The translations under genes and the position numbers were made by a program. The notes beneath the pieces are model-generated. The model saw nothing but the letters and a program-made list of their open reading frames with translations. It was not told the origin of the DNA and did no database searches. 64,000 bases of DNA from Saccharibacillus sp. O23 (lineage in GTDB: Bacteria; Bacillota; Bacilli; Paenibacillales; Paenibacillaceae): positions 124,001 to 188,000 of the forward strand of contig NZ_NJDE01000018.1 of the NCBI RefSeq assembly GCF_002205895.1. The letters run 5' to 3'. Positions 10,426 through 19,276 of this stretch are shown piece by piece (within the stretch, counting starts at the first letter, position 1; each line of letters begins with the position of its first letter).

Positions 10426-10626
10426 CTATTTCAGTTGCTTAAGACCTTGAGCCAGACGTCTAACGTCGCCCGGAGCCATCAGATGATCGGCTTTCAGGTT
10501 ACGCTTGGCGCGTTTCGATTTGTGCGAGAGCAGGTGGTTTTTGTGCGAGCTGTAACGCGTCACTTTACCTGTACCTGTGATCTTGAAACGGCCTTTCAAA
10601 CTGCTGTGTGTTTTCATTTTAGGCAT
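10426..10626 (-). CDS. rpmI: Large ribosomal subunit protein bL35
   Basis: Small basic 50S protein, 66 aa, beginning [20 protein letters not shown] and containing the [18 protein letters not shown] segment typical of bL35. A GGGGGAAG site precedes its ATG by about 7 nt. It lies 13 nt after infC and 32 nt before rplT. Confidence 0.98.
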   Translation of the reverse strand: MPKMKTHSSLKGRFKITGTGKVTRYSSHKNHLLSHKSKRAKRNLKADHLMAPGDVRRLAQGLKQLK

Positions 10627-10639
10627 TGTAGTCTTCCCC

Positions 10640-11152
10640 CTATTGGTTTTTCGGAGCCAAAATCATAATCATGCTGCGGCCTTCGAGTTTCGGTTGACGG
10701 TCGACTGCGGAAATCTCCGAAACTTCGTCCCGTACCCGTTCGAGCACTTTCTGGCCAAGCGAAGCGTGCGTGATCTCGCGGCCGCGGAAACGTACGGAAC
10801 ATTTCACTTTGTCGCCGGCTTCGAGGAATTTCACGACATTACGCAGTTTCGTCATGTAATCGTGCTCTTCGATATTCGCGCTGAAGCGAACTTCTTTGAG
10901 TTCGACGATCTTCTGATTTTTGCGTGCTTCTTTCTCTTTCTTCTGCTGCTCGTAGCGGAACTTGCCATAGTCCATGATCCGGCAAACTGGCGGTTTCGCT
11001 TGAGGCGCCATGTTCACCAAATCCAAATTGAGATCTGCCGCCATCTGAAGGGCTTCGCGCAGCGGCTTGATGCCGATCTGCTCGCCTTCCGCGCCTACCA
11101 GGCGTACTTCGCGCGCCCGGATTTCCTCATTGATCATATGGTCCTTACTAAT
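10640..11152 (-). CDS. infC: Translation initiation factor IF-3, AUU start
   Basis: Binds the 30S subunit and checks start-codon pairing. The 170-aa product runs [20 protein letters not shown] onward, with the N-domain, the linker [18 protein letters not shown] and the C-domain ending [11 protein letters not shown] place the start at ATT (11152): GGAGG lies 9 nt upstream, and the resulting N-terminus aligns with B. subtilis IF-3, which also begins ISKDQ from a rare codon. A non-canonical start is the known basis of infC autoregulation, because IF-3 itself rejects such codons. An ATG at 11137 or a longer open frame from 11245 are poorer choices. Confidence 0.93.
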   Translation of the reverse strand: MSKDHMINEEIRAREVRLVGAEGEQIGIKPLREALQMAADLNLDLVNMAPQAKPPVCRIMDYGKFRYEQQKKEKEARKNQKIVELKEVRFSANIEEHDYMTKLRNVVKFLEAGDKVKCSVRFRGREITHASLGQKVLERVRDEVSEISAVDRQPKLEGRSMIMILAPKNQ

Positions 11153-11198
11153 AACCGTCCACCTCCGAATCGATTTTGTTACGCGGGCATCGCCCATA

Positions 11199-11232
11199 AT
11201 AAAAAGGGATACGGACAGACAGTCCGCATCCC
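11199..11232 (-). terminator. Leader attenuator upstream of infC (L20-type leader)
   Basis: GGGATGCGGAC pairs with GTCCGTATCCC, followed by a T-run on the minus strand, 47 nt upstream of the infC start and inside the transcript from the 11365-11393 promoter. This is where the Bacillus L20 leader places its regulated terminator, stabilised by bL20. The specific binding structure was not folded here. Confidence 0.82.
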
Positions 11233-11364
11233 TGTTGATCTTCAATCTTCATGAGAAAACATTCTTCATAAATGATCGGATCGGGAACCAGCCGACTCAA
11301 GCCGGACAGGTGAGAAGCGGAGCTTCTGCTTTTGAATCCTAATTTGTTTAACAGCACTTTTCTA

Positions 11365-11393
11365 ACTATACCAGAGAAGAAAGGGCCTGTAAA
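11365..11393 (-). promoter_or_regulatory. Promoter of infC-rpmI-rplT
   Basis: Minus-strand -35 TTTACA (11393-11388), 17-nt spacer, -10 TATAGT (11370-11365). The leader is then about 200 nt, long enough for an L20 leader. The promoter overlaps the terminator of the upstream glycosyltransferase gene. Confidence 0.75.
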
Positions 11394-11422
11394 GTCTTTT
11401 TTATAAAAACTTTATCAGGCCC
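11381..11422 (-). terminator. Terminator of membrane glycosyltransferase gene
   Basis: GGGCCTGATAAAGT pairs with ACTTTACAGGCCC (one bulge) around an A/T-rich loop, followed by TTTC on the minus strand, starting about 10 nt after the stop codon at 11432. Confidence 0.75.
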
Positions 11423-11431
11423 GATTCTCTT

Positions 11432-12676
11432 TTAAGCTTGGCCGCGTTCGCTGTGCATCTCGTCGATGCGAACGACGCGCGTGTGTTTGGTATGGCTCCA
11501 CTGTTTGTTGTTCTGCGTGAAGAACGCGTAGAACGTAATCGGGAACCACGACAGCAGGTAGATCGGGAACAGCAGGATGTAGGCGTACACTTTCCACGAT
11601 TTTACTTTCTCCAAGAACATCGCGATAAAGAATACGGCAACCTGAGCGATAATCGCGACCGCGGCTACCCACAGCGGCATATAGTCGTACATCGTCAGCA
11701 GATGCGGACCGTCGAACAGCACGATGTCGCCGTAGAGCACGACGGTGAGCATCAACGTGAGCAGCACGATGTATACGTTGACCGCGTAGAGCGCCATATC
11801 GAACTTCACCAAGCTGCGATCGCGGATGCTTTGCCACAGCAGCGGGAAGAAATATTTCCGGGCTACGGTAAAGTGGCCTTGCATCCAGCGCAGGCGCTGA
11901 ACCGCGGAAGCTTTGAACGTCAGCGGCTTCTCGTCGTAAATCTTGGCGTGGTAGTTGAACTTCGGATAGACGCCGCGTTTGACGCAGCGCATCGTGAACT
12001 CCAAGTCTTCCACGAGGCTCGTCGCGCCCCAGCCCATTTCCTGAAGCAGCTTGTTATCGAAACACATGCCGGTGCCTCCGAGGAAATTCGCCATCTTCAA
12101 GTTATGGCGCGAGAGCTGCCACAACCGGTTGATGTACCAATAAGAGATCCCGTAAGCGGCCGTGATCCACGAATCGTCCGGGTTCTTCGTATCGATGTAA
12201 CCTTGAATGACTTTGGCTCCTTGGCAGAGGTCGTTGTTCATTCCGATCAAGAAATCCGGATGCGCCAGGTTGTCGGCGTCCAGCATGACGATGCCGTCAT
12301 ACTCGCGGTCGAGCTTCCACAGTTCTTCCAGCATCCATTCGATGGCGTAGCCTTTGCCCCGCAGATTCGGGTTGACCCGCACGCAGGCGTTCCAGCCGTG
12401 CTCGCGCACGATGTCGGCCGTCTTGTCCGTGCAGTTGTCGCAGATTACGAATACGTCGTACAGTTCTCTCGGATAACGCAGATGTTTCAGGTTCTCCATC
12501 AGCGCTCCGATGACCTGCTCCTCGTTATGCGCGGCAACCAGAATGGCGAACGACTTTTGCGGCTCGAAAGACTTTTCTTTCTTCTTCTTGTACAGTCCGA
12601 ACAGTGCAAACCCGAACTGATACACTCCGATTACGGCCAGCAGAACTTGGAGCGTCATGAATAATCCTTGCAGCAT
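11432..12676 (-). CDS. Membrane glycosyltransferase, family 2
   Basis: Processive-type GT2 enzyme anchored in the cytoplasmic membrane. The 414-aa protein has an N-terminal membrane segment (about residues 6-25), a catalytic GT-A domain with SFAILVAAHNEEQVIGAL, LDADN (the DxD metal/UDP site), VEDLEF (catalytic acid/base region) and QRLRWMQGH (the Q-x-x-RW acceptor motif), then three or four C-terminal membrane segments. This is the layout of hyaluronan/cellulose-synthase-like and PgaC-like enzymes; the sugar and product cannot be told from sequence. The frame is open to 12712, but the ATG at 12676 has the better AAGGGGG site. A monocistronic unit by its spacing. Confidence 0.82.
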   Translation of the reverse strand: MLQGLFMTLQVLLAVIGVYQFGFALFGLYKKKKEKSFEPQKSFAILVAAHNEEQVIGALMENLKHLRYPRELYDVFVICDNCTDKTADIVREHGWNACVRVNPNLRGKGYAIEWMLEELWKLDREYDGIVMLDADNLAHPDFLIGMNNDLCQGAKVIQGYIDTKNPDDSWITAAYGISYWYINRLWQLSRHNLKMANFLGGTGMCFDNKLLQEMGWGATSLVEDLEFTMRCVKRGVYPKFNYHAKIYDEKPLTFKASAVQRLRWMQGHFTVARKYFFPLLWQSIRDRSLVKFDMALYAVNVYIVLLTLMLTVVLYGDIVLFDGPHLLTMYDYMPLWVAAVAIIAQVAVFFIAMFLEKVKSWKVYAYILLFPIYLLSWFPITFYAFFTQNNKQWSHTKHTRVVRIDEMHSERGQA

Positions 12677-12862
12677 GGTTGGTTTGACCCCCTTTTTTAC
12701 CCCTATGTACACAGAAAGCGTGTTTTCTATTTCTTTTCTGTGCCTTTTCTTTTCGGCAGCTTTTGCCGTTCTTTCCGTAAACCTCTTTTTCTGAATCGAC
12801 CCATGACCCTTTTACTTGATTCTTTTTAGTGGTTTCGAACTCGGTTAAATTGGTTCTTTTCG

Positions 12863-12891
12863 ATTCTGGCGATTTTGCGGTGATTTGTCAA
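12863..12891 (-). promoter_or_regulatory. Candidate promoter for glycosyltransferase gene
   Basis: Minus-strand -35 TTGACA (12891-12886), 17-nt spacer, -10 CAGAAT (12868-12863). The -35 is perfect, the -10 is weak, and the implied leader is about 180 nt. Confidence 0.4.
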
Positions 12892-13337
12892 AACCGACAA
12901 TTCGCGCTGCTGGGCAAAAAAAGAAGGGCTTGCCCCCGAATTTCCCGCTACAGCCTGCCGATTCGCTTCCGCATCCGCGTTTACATGCTTCTAACGCCTG
13001 TTTGCGCGCTTTGGGTTCCTATAAGCGTGTTCGTCCGCACGGAACCTCTGCCCACCTCCCGTTCTTCCCGTCCTCAATTAAACGCGAAGACGCTGATAAA
13101 AGTTGGGCAATTTCGGTTAATTTTTTTTAACCCTATTATAATTGCCTTGAATCATTGTATAATTCGGGGTTGATAGAGTCAAAATCACAAGCAGAGGTGG
13201 ACCTGCCGTCAGACTCGAAAGCAACACGGACGCTCGATTCTGGAAGAAAGCGCCCTGAAGCCGCCGAACCCGGCAGCAAAAAAAGACAGCCCCGTCGCCT
13301 GCTCCAATCGCCCGGGCTCTTTATCCGGAGGTATGTT
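12892..13337. other. Non-coding region before PAP2 gene
   Basis: About 450 nt between divergent genes. A TATAAT at 13158-13163 on the plus strand is a plausible -10 for the PAP2 gene, with no convincing -35. I see no further gene, repeat or structured RNA. Confidence 0.5.
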
Positions 13338-13865
13338 ATGCGTAGCCTGCTCATCAAGCTGAGTCAATTGGACCAGCGCATCTTCAAATGGATCAACGGA
13401 CGCCTGCATAACCGCGTTCTCAGCATCCTGCTTTATTACTTGACGCATCTGGGCGGGGCCACGTTCACCATCACGGCGACCGTTCTGGCGTCTTGGCTCG
13501 CCCCCAGTCCCTGGAATTCGGCCGCCCTGCATTCGCTCGTCGCGCTCGCTGTAAGCCACGTGCCGGTCGCGATCGCCAAAAAGCTGTATCCGCGCGTGCG
13601 CCCGCATCTGGCGCTGCCGGAAACGAATACCTTCCGCAACCCGCTCGTCGACCATTCGTTCCCTTCGGGACACACGACGGCGATCTTCTCGGTCACCGTG
13701 CCGCTGATGATCCTGATCCCGTGGAGCACCGCCGTGCTGCTTCCGATCGCGTTAATTGTAGGAATTTCTCGCATGTACCTCGGCCTGCACTATCCTTCGG
13801 ACGTGCTCGCCGGCGGCGTCATCGGCTCGTTGACCGCTTGGCTGACGGTTGCATTATGGCCTTAA
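13338..13865 (+). CDS. PAP2-family phosphatase (undecaprenyl-diphosphatase-like)
   Basis: Integral membrane acid phosphatase of the PAP2 superfamily, 175 aa. All three catalytic motifs are visible: KKLYPRVRPH, PSGHT and SRMYLGLHYPSDVLAG. Such small proteins in Bacillales include BcrC-type undecaprenyl pyrophosphatases, which recycle the peptidoglycan lipid carrier, and lipid phosphatases; the motifs do not separate them. The open frame extends upstream to 13155, but the ATG at 13338 has GGAGGT six nt upstream and gives a normal N-terminus. A lipid glycosyltransferase gene follows, suggesting a membrane-lipid neighbourhood. Confidence 0.85.
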   Translation: MRSLLIKLSQLDQRIFKWINGRLHNRVLSILLYYLTHLGGATFTITATVLASWLAPSPWNSAALHSLVALAVSHVPVAIAKKLYPRVRPHLALPETNTFRNPLVDHSFPSGHTTAIFSVTVPLMILIPWSTAVLLPIALIVGISRMYLGLHYPSDVLAGGVIGSLTAWLTVALWP

Positions 13866-14007
13866 AGCGGCTATCGTAGAAAGGGTACACTGCCTGATTG
13901 CCGACGGTCCGAACCGACCGGGAATCGTTCAGGCGAACCGAAAATCGGCCCGCTTCTTTCGCGGTTTGCGAAAAAAGCGGGCTTTCCCGAAAAAGGTGAC
14001 GAAAACC

Positions 14008-15147
14008 GTGTCCAAATACAGAGTGCTGATCCTGTCGGAAGGCTTCGGAGCCGGACATACCCGGGCCGCTTACGCCCTGTCCGGAAGCCTGCGCAAGCTT
14101 TCTTCCGAAGTTCAGACCCGGGTTCTGGAACTCGGGAGCTTTCTGAACCCCAAAGTCGCTCCGCTGTTCATCAACGCGTACAAGAGAACGGTGGTCACGC
14201 AGCCCCGTTTCGTCAGCATGATGTATAAACAGCAGTACAAAAAGTCGCTGAATCGCCTGACGACGCTGGCCCTTCACCGTCTGTTTTACGCGCATGCCCG
14301 CGAAGTGATCGAACAGCTCAAGCCGGATCTGGTCGTCTGCACGCATCCGATTCCGAGCGCCGTTATCTCCAGACTCAAACGCCTGGGACTGCGCGTGCCG
14401 CTCTGCACGGTCATCACCGATTACGATGCGCACGGCACATGGATCAGCGCCGGCGTCGATCATTACCTGGTTTCGACCGAAGAAGTCAAAAATAAAGTCA
14501 TGCAGCGAGGGGTTTCCCCTTTTCGAATCGACGTGACCGGCATTCCGGTGCATCCGAGCTTCTGGGATCATCCGGTCCGGGCGGGACTGCTGCAAGAACT
14601 GGGACTCAAAGACATGCCGACGGTGCTCGTCATGAGCGGCGGATGGGGACTCATGAACGGGGACGTGCTGAATCCTTATCTGACGCGCTGGCGCCAAGAC
14701 GTTCAGTTCGTCTTCTGCGTCGGAAGCAACGAGAAAGCGATGCGCAAGCTGAAGAAAGATCCTCGTTTCCAACACGAGAACGTGCATGTGATCGGATACA
14801 CCAAAGACATCGACAAGCTGATGGAAGTCTCCGATCTGCTGATCACGAAGCCGGGCGGGATGACCTGCACGGAAGGACTCGCCAAAGCGATCCCCATGCT
14901 GTTCCATAATCCGCTTCCGGGTCAGGAAGAAGAGAACTGCGAGTACTTCACCAGCAAAGGTTGGGGAGAACGTCTTTCTTCGCTGGAAGTCGTGGGCAAA
15001 TGGATGACGCGGTTGACCGACGAACAAGAGCATGCGGAATTGGTGCGCCGCCGCGCGGAAAGCCGCATGAACATCGAGAAGCTTCGGCCGATGCATAGCG
15101 CGAGACGAATCATCGAAATTCTGGAAACGAACAAAGTGCCTTTCTGA
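14008..15147 (+). CDS. UgtP/MGDG-synthase-type glycolipid glycosyltransferase
   Basis: GT28-type enzyme transferring a sugar from UDP-sugar to diacylglycerol or a related acceptor at the membrane. Near the N-terminus is LILSEGFGAGHTRAAYALS, the MGDG-synthase motif; the C-terminal Rossmann domain has VLVMSGGWGL and the donor-binding TKPGGMTCTEGLAKAIPM. The 379 aa are close to B. subtilis UgtP (382 aa), which makes the lipoteichoic-acid glycolipid anchor. I chose GTG at 14008, 9 nt after AAAAAGGTG; another GTG at 13996 and an ATG at 13849 are in frame and possible. A 142-nt gap separates it from the PAP2 gene. Confidence 0.82.
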   Translation: MSKYRVLILSEGFGAGHTRAAYALSGSLRKLSSEVQTRVLELGSFLNPKVAPLFINAYKRTVVTQPRFVSMMYKQQYKKSLNRLTTLALHRLFYAHAREVIEQLKPDLVVCTHPIPSAVISRLKRLGLRVPLCTVITDYDAHGTWISAGVDHYLVSTEEVKNKVMQRGVSPFRIDVTGIPVHPSFWDHPVRAGLLQELGLKDMPTVLVMSGGWGLMNGDVLNPYLTRWRQDVQFVFCVGSNEKAMRKLKKDPRFQHENVHVIGYTKDIDKLMEVSDLLITKPGGMTCTEGLAKAIPMLFHNPLPGQEEENCEYFTSKGWGERLSSLEVVGKWMTRLTDEQEHAELVRRRAESRMNIEKLRPMHSARRIIEILETNKVPF

Positions 15148-15174
15148 GCGGACTCGGAAAGGCACTTTTTCTAT
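15132..15174 (+). terminator. Terminator of glycolipid glycosyltransferase gene
   Basis: AAAGTGCCTTTC, which contains the last sense codons, pairs with GAAAGGCACTTT, followed by TTTTT. The stem overlaps the stop codon. Confidence 0.88.
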
Positions 15175-15180
15175 GCTCGG

Positions 15181-15654
15181 CTATGTCGCTTTACGGTCGA
15201 TGTCGGCCAATAGCTGTTGTACGCGCTCGTCGCCGGCGACTTGAAGCACGGGGTACCGCTTGATTTCGTCCGGACTCAGCAGCCGTACGTATTCGTCGCC
15301 TCGGTACAAATGCGTCGAAGCCGCGAAATATTGCAGCTCTTCCTGCTCCGGCGTCAGATCGCGGTAATCGACGATGTTCCAAGTACCGTCCGCGAGATTC
15401 TCGGCGCTCGCGAAGATCACGCGCGCGATGCGGCCGCTGCGGTCGATCGGAAGGTACCGCGATTCGTCGCCTGCCGCCGAAGGCGCTTCTTCGCTCCGTA
15501 CGGCCAGCACGCCGAACGAGAAGGCTTGTTTGAACCGTCCGCGCAGCGCGCAGACGACCTGACAAATCGCCGATCGGCCGTCTTTCATCGGAATGACGAA
15601 AATGTCGCCGGCCCGATAACGGACGCCGCGCTTATTCGGATTCGCTCTCGTCAT
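15181..15654 (-). CDS. Imm26-like domain protein of unknown function
   Basis: 157 aa, soluble. The N-terminal segment RYRAGDIFVIPMKDGR followed by a QVV strand resembles the Imm26 immunity-domain family (GDIF.IPL.DG). No toxin gene is adjacent, so an immunity role is not supported by context. The gene overlaps the 3' end of trmB by 23 nt in a different frame, implying co-transcription and probable translational coupling. The family assignment is from memory of the motif; the remainder of the protein is unrecognised. Confidence 0.6.
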   Translation of the reverse strand: MTRANPNKRGVRYRAGDIFVIPMKDGRSAICQVVCALRGRFKQAFSFGVLAVRSEEAPSAAGDESRYLPIDRSGRIARVIFASAENLADGTWNIVDYRDLTPEQEELQYFAASTHLYRGDEYVRLLSPDEIKRYPVLQVAGDERVQQLLADIDRKAT

Positions 15655-16402
15655 CGCCGTTCTCCGAAGCCGAGGCCCGTTCGTCCGAAGAAATCCGGTA
15701 CGGGTCCATGCGGGTCTCGTTGTACCGCTCGAACGCTTTCTCGCCGATCACGACTTCGCAGCGGTGGATATTCATGCCTTTGCCCATGAATTTATGCTCG
15801 TATTCGGTCATGACGTGTTCTTCGTTGATCCCGTCGCGGTGCAGGTTCAGACTGATGTTGGTCATCTGAAGGCCCGAATCCGCGAAAGAGTTCAGGGAGA
15901 ATTCGAACAGCGTCTCCGAATCGGTCTTGAAATGAATTTCGCCGTTCGCGTTCAGGACGCGCTTGTACATCTCCAAGAAACGCGGGTGCGTCAGACGGCG
16001 GCGGGCATGTTTCTTTTTCGGCCACGGATCGCTGAAGTTCAAATAGATGCGCTCCAGTTCGCCCGGCGCGAAAATGTCTTCCAGCTTCTCGACGTTGGCG
16101 CGCGCCAGCTTCAAGCTCGGCGGCGTGTCGAATCCCTGCTCGGACCAAGCGTCTCTCGCTTTCTCGCTCGCCCGGCGGACCAGCTCGTCGTACATATCGA
16201 TCCCGATAAAGTTCGCTTCGGGATTGCGCACGCTCGTGCCGCTGATGAAGCGCCCTTTGCCCATGCCGAGTTCCACATAGATCGGACGGTCGTTGCCGAA
16301 CAGCTCGGCCCAACGTCCCTTATACTGTTCCGGTTCGAGGACAACCAGTTCCGGCTGCGCCTCCAGGTTTTCCCGGATTCCTTTTCTTCCGCGTAAACGC
16401 AT
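15632..16402 (-). CDS. trmB: tRNA (guanine-N7-)-methyltransferase
   Basis: SAM-dependent enzyme making m7G46 in the tRNA variable loop. 256 aa with RGRKGIRENLE at the N-terminus, the SAM-binding ELGMGKGRFI, and the diagnostic NFSDPWPKKKHARRRL. Residues beyond about 228 form an acidic, Ser/Glu-rich tail longer than in B. subtilis TrmB. ATG at 16402 follows GGAGG by 6 nt. The 3' end overlaps the Imm26-like gene. Confidence 0.96.
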   Translation of the reverse strand: MRLRGRKGIRENLEAQPELVVLEPEQYKGRWAELFGNDRPIYVELGMGKGRFISGTSVRNPEANFIGIDMYDELVRRASEKARDAWSEQGFDTPPSLKLARANVEKLEDIFAPGELERIYLNFSDPWPKKKHARRRLTHPRFLEMYKRVLNANGEIHFKTDSETLFEFSLNSFADSGLQMTNISLNLHRDGINEEHVMTEYEHKFMGKGMNIHRCEVVIGEKAFERYNETRMDPYRISSDERASASENGDDESESE

Positions 16403-16526
16403 GTCATTCCTCCGCTATAAAAATCTGGGCTTCGTTCGTTCTTGGTCTTTCCGGTCAAGCCTCCGCTCTATTTTGCCGAAGTTCCCGCGAAAAGTAAAGA
16501 CGGGATTAAGAGCCGATCGGCTCGCG

Positions 16527-16559
16527 AAAAAGAAGCCCTTCCGAATACGGAAGGGCTTC
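16527..16559 (-). terminator. Terminator after small ORF
   Basis: GAAGCCCTTCCG and CGGAAGGGCTTC form a perfect 12-bp stem with a TATT loop followed on the minus strand by TTTTT. It isolates the 61-codon ORF from trmB. Confidence 0.93.
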
Positions 16560-16690
16560 GCGAACGGGCTGACGGCCTCGAGAGCCGCAGGTGCCGTTAT
16601 CTATGCCGGGACGGGGTTCCGGTTAACCGAAGGCGCGCATGCAGTACCTTTTCAAATAGCGTCGACAAAGTACCAGCGCCCTGCGTTCGT

Positions 16691-16876
16691 TTATTCGGGG
16701 CGATCCGCGGCAATATCGAATGTCTTTTCAAACGCGTTGCGAATTTTCTTACGGGCGTCGATCTCGATATTATGGCCGTTGTGGAACCGTACGCCGGTCA
16801 GCGCCAACGCTTCTTCGCGAGTCAGTTCGACAGAGATTTTCTCGTCGGAGTGATGGGGTGCGAATTGAGTCGTCAT
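16691..16876 (-). CDS. Small conserved-looking hypothetical protein, 61 aa
   Basis: No recognised domain. The sequence is soluble, with a central ISVELTREEALALTG segment and a basic helix-like DARKKIRNAFEKTF. It has its own signals: GAGGTGAT before the ATG at 16876, a candidate promoter (16987-17015) and a perfect terminator, which together support a real gene. Function unknown. Confidence 0.7.
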   Translation of the reverse strand: MTTQFAPHHSDEKISVELTREEALALTGVRFHNGHNIEIDARKKIRNAFEKTFDIAADRPE

Positions 16877-16986
16877 TGTCAATCACCTCTTCATTTCTAT
16901 AGAATAATCGGACGATGCCGAGAATCGAAGATAGCGCTACCATCGTTGATGCACCAGCGTTTTCCCGACTTCCGATCTTGAGATAA

Positions 16987-17015
16987 ATATAACACATCCA
17001 TGTAATATATATCAA
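16987..17015 (-). promoter_or_regulatory. Candidate promoter of 61-aa ORF
   Basis: Minus-strand -35 TTGATA (17015-17010), 17-nt spacer, -10 TTATAT (16992-16987). Confidence 0.5.
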
Positions 17016-17078
17016 GTGCAAAATTTATTTTTTTAAGCATTATTTTAGCGTTTCAAAACGCGATGCGCAGGAATCTCC

Positions 17079-17107
17079 TTTGCACGTCCGAACGATTTGG
17101 CTATAAT
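17079..17107 (+). promoter_or_regulatory. Promoter of ytqA-ytqB
   Basis: -35 TTTGCA (17079-17084), 17-nt spacer, -10 TATAAT (17102-17107), about 65 nt upstream of the chosen ytqA start; divergent from the 61-aa ORF promoter. Confidence 0.6.
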
Positions 17108-17179
17108 TAAAGATTGACTGATTCACTGTTTCTCCTATGCGAACGTCTGTCCATACCGAAAGGAGTTCGACCCCTATTT

Positions 17180-18145
17180 ATGAATACTTCTCTTGTTTCG
17201 ACAACGGAATCCCAAACGCCCCTTCTCTGGGGAGATAAACGTTTTCATACTTGGAATACGGAAATGCACGACCAATTCGGCGATAAAGTCTTCAAAGTTA
17301 TGCTGGATGCCGGCTTCTCTTGTCCGAACCGCGACGGTTCGGTCGCCAAAGGCGGCTGCACGTTTTGCAGCGCGCGGGGCTCCGGCGACTTCGCGGGCAG
17401 CCGGCGCGACGACTTGGTGACCCAGTTCAACAGCATCCGCGACCGCCAGCATCTGAAATGGCCGAGCGCCAAATACATGGGCTACTTCCAGGCGTATACG
17501 AATACGTACGCGCCGCTCGAGACGCTGCGCGAATATTATGAAGAGATTCTCAAACAGCCGGGCGTGGTGGGCCTCGCGATCGCGACGCGTCCGGACTGCC
17601 TGCCGGACGACGTGGTCGATTATCTGGCCGAGCTGAACGAACGGACCTATCTATGGGTAGAGATGGGCCTGCAAACGATCCACGAATCGACGTCGACGCT
17701 GATCAACCGCGCGCACGATACCGCCTGCTACGAAGAAGCGGTCGCCAAGCTTCGCGCCCGCAATATTCGCGTCTGCACGCATATCATCTACGGACTGCCG
17801 CAGGAAACGCACGAGATGATGCTGGACACGGGGCGCGCCGTAGCGAACATGGGCGTGCAGGGAATCAAGATCCATCTGCTGCACCTGCTGCGCAAAACGC
17901 CGATGGTCAAACAGTACGAAGCGGGTCTGCTCCGTTTTCTGGAACGCGACGAATACATTAAATTGATCGTCGACACGTTGGAGATTCTTCCGCCCGACAT
18001 GATCGTTCACCGCCTGACCGGCGATGCGCCTCGCGACCTGCTGGTCGGCCCGATGTGGAGCCTCAAGAAATGGGAAGTGCTCAACGGGATCGACGCCGAA
18101 TTGCAGAACCGCGGAACTTGGCAGGGCAAATACTGGAGGGCTTAA
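17180..18145 (+). CDS. ytqA: Radical SAM protein YtqA/MnmL (TIGR01212 family)
   Basis: Radical SAM enzyme of the YtqA family, 321 aa (B. subtilis YtqA is about the same). The cluster cysteines are in the family form: CPNRDGSVAKGGCTFC, with the first cysteine well upstream of the CxxC pair. In B. subtilis YtqA (MnmL) is reported to convert cmnm5U to nm5U at tRNA position 34, upstream of YtqB (MnmM). ATG at 17180 follows AAAGGAG; an earlier in-frame ATG at 17114 lacks a good site. Three bases separate it from ytqB. Confidence 0.9.
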   Translation: MNTSLVSTTESQTPLLWGDKRFHTWNTEMHDQFGDKVFKVMLDAGFSCPNRDGSVAKGGCTFCSARGSGDFAGSRRDDLVTQFNSIRDRQHLKWPSAKYMGYFQAYTNTYAPLETLREYYEEILKQPGVVGLAIATRPDCLPDDVVDYLAELNERTYLWVEMGLQTIHESTSTLINRAHDTACYEEAVAKLRARNIRVCTHIIYGLPQETHEMMLDTGRAVANMGVQGIKIHLLHLLRKTPMVKQYEAGLLRFLERDEYIKLIVDTLEILPPDMIVHRLTGDAPRDLLVGPMWSLKKWEVLNGIDAELQNRGTWQGKYWRA

Positions 18146-18148
18146 GCG

Positions 18149-18733
18149 ATGGGATTCGTATCGGTATTGAATTTCGCCCAACAGTTGATTCAAAAAAGGC
18201 TTCAGCCGGGCGAGATCGCGATCGACGCCACGGTCGGAACGGGCGCGGATACGCTGTTCCTCGCCCGCACGGTCGGACCTCGAGGCCGGGTCTACGGCTT
18301 CGACGTCCAGCAGGCCGCGCTGGACCAAGCGCTCGCGCGGCTCGAACGCGAGCGCGGGACGGGCGCAAAGCTGGCTTCGGCGGAGCTGCTGCTGCGCAGC
18401 CATGCCGAAATGGCGGAGGCGCTGCCCGCGGAGCATCGCGGCCGCGCGGGAGCCGCGATGTTCAACCTCGGCTATCTCCCGGGAGCCGAGGATCTCAGCG
18501 TGATGACGACGCCGGCGTCGACGCTGCCCGCTCTCGAAGCCGCGACGGCGCTGCTGCGGCCCAAAGGCATCTTGACCGCGGTGCTGTATCCCGGCCATGA
18601 CGGGGGCGGCGCCGAGGCGCAGGCCGTCGAACGCTGGGCGGCCGGGCTTCCGGGCGCGGAGGCGCGGGTGATTCTGTACCGCCAGCCGCAGCGGCCGGAA
18701 GCGCCTTATTTGATCGCGGTCGAAAAAGTTTAG
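18149..18733 (+). CDS. ytqB: tRNA mnm5(s2)U methyltransferase YtqB/MnmM
   Basis: Class I SAM methyltransferase, 194 aa, with IDATVGTGADTLFLA as the SAM-binding motif I and FNLGYLPG as the catalytic-strand motif typical of YtqB. In B. subtilis this family methylates nm5U to mnm5U in the tRNA anticodon wobble position. It is encoded 3 nt after ytqA, consistent with consecutive steps of one modification. GC content is higher than in the neighbours on the left. Confidence 0.88.
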   Translation: MGFVSVLNFAQQLIQKRLQPGEIAIDATVGTGADTLFLARTVGPRGRVYGFDVQQAALDQALARLERERGTGAKLASAELLLRSHAEMAEALPAEHRGRAGAAMFNLGYLPGAEDLSVMTTPASTLPALEAATALLRPKGILTAVLYPGHDGGGAEAQAVERWAAGLPGAEARVILYRQPQRPEAPYLIAVEKV

Positions 18734-18868
18734 TCGGCGGTTCGGGAATCGCATGCGAACTTGCCGGTCGAAAAGAACGAACGGCTATATGCGGCGCCTT
18801 GAACGAATGAAATCCGAAGTTTGCGTTCCGGTCGCGCGTAACCCAAAATCTGTATCGGTCAACGGATC

Positions 18869-18906
18869 AGCCGGAAAGCGGGCTTCTCTCGCTTTCCGGC
18901 GTTTTT
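18869..18906 (+). terminator. Terminator after ytqB
   Basis: GCCGGAAAGC pairs with GCTTTCCGGC around an 11-nt loop, followed by GTTTTTG. It lies about 135 nt after the ytqB stop. Confidence 0.85.
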
Positions 18907-19276
18907 GCGCATTCTGCGCCTTTTTGTCCGTTTCGGCCAGCAACAATGAGCGACCGCAAAATGAAAAAGCAGTTCGGCACGCCAAGCGGAAACGCTCCGG
19001 CCGGAAGCGCAGGTTCGCTTTCCCGCCTCGCAAACTTGCGAATCATGCGGATAAAACCAAGCCAAAACGGGTATAGACCTGCTAAAGAGAAACTTTGCGC
19101 TGCGCTGTCCGCGTATGCGCCAAGCCGTTCGCGAGCCTTTACGGAAATTCTTTAAAAGCTTTCTTCGCCGACGACGATCGGAAGTCGATCTTGCCGATCT
19201 TCCCGATCCGTCTCCGACTATGAACGGGACAGGCTTCACGCCCGATCCCGAATCTCGAATTGGGAGGGATGGCGCA
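18907..19276. other. Non-coding region before hydrolase gene
   Basis: About 370 nt with no recognisable gene, repeat or strong promoter on either strand. Confidence 0.45.
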
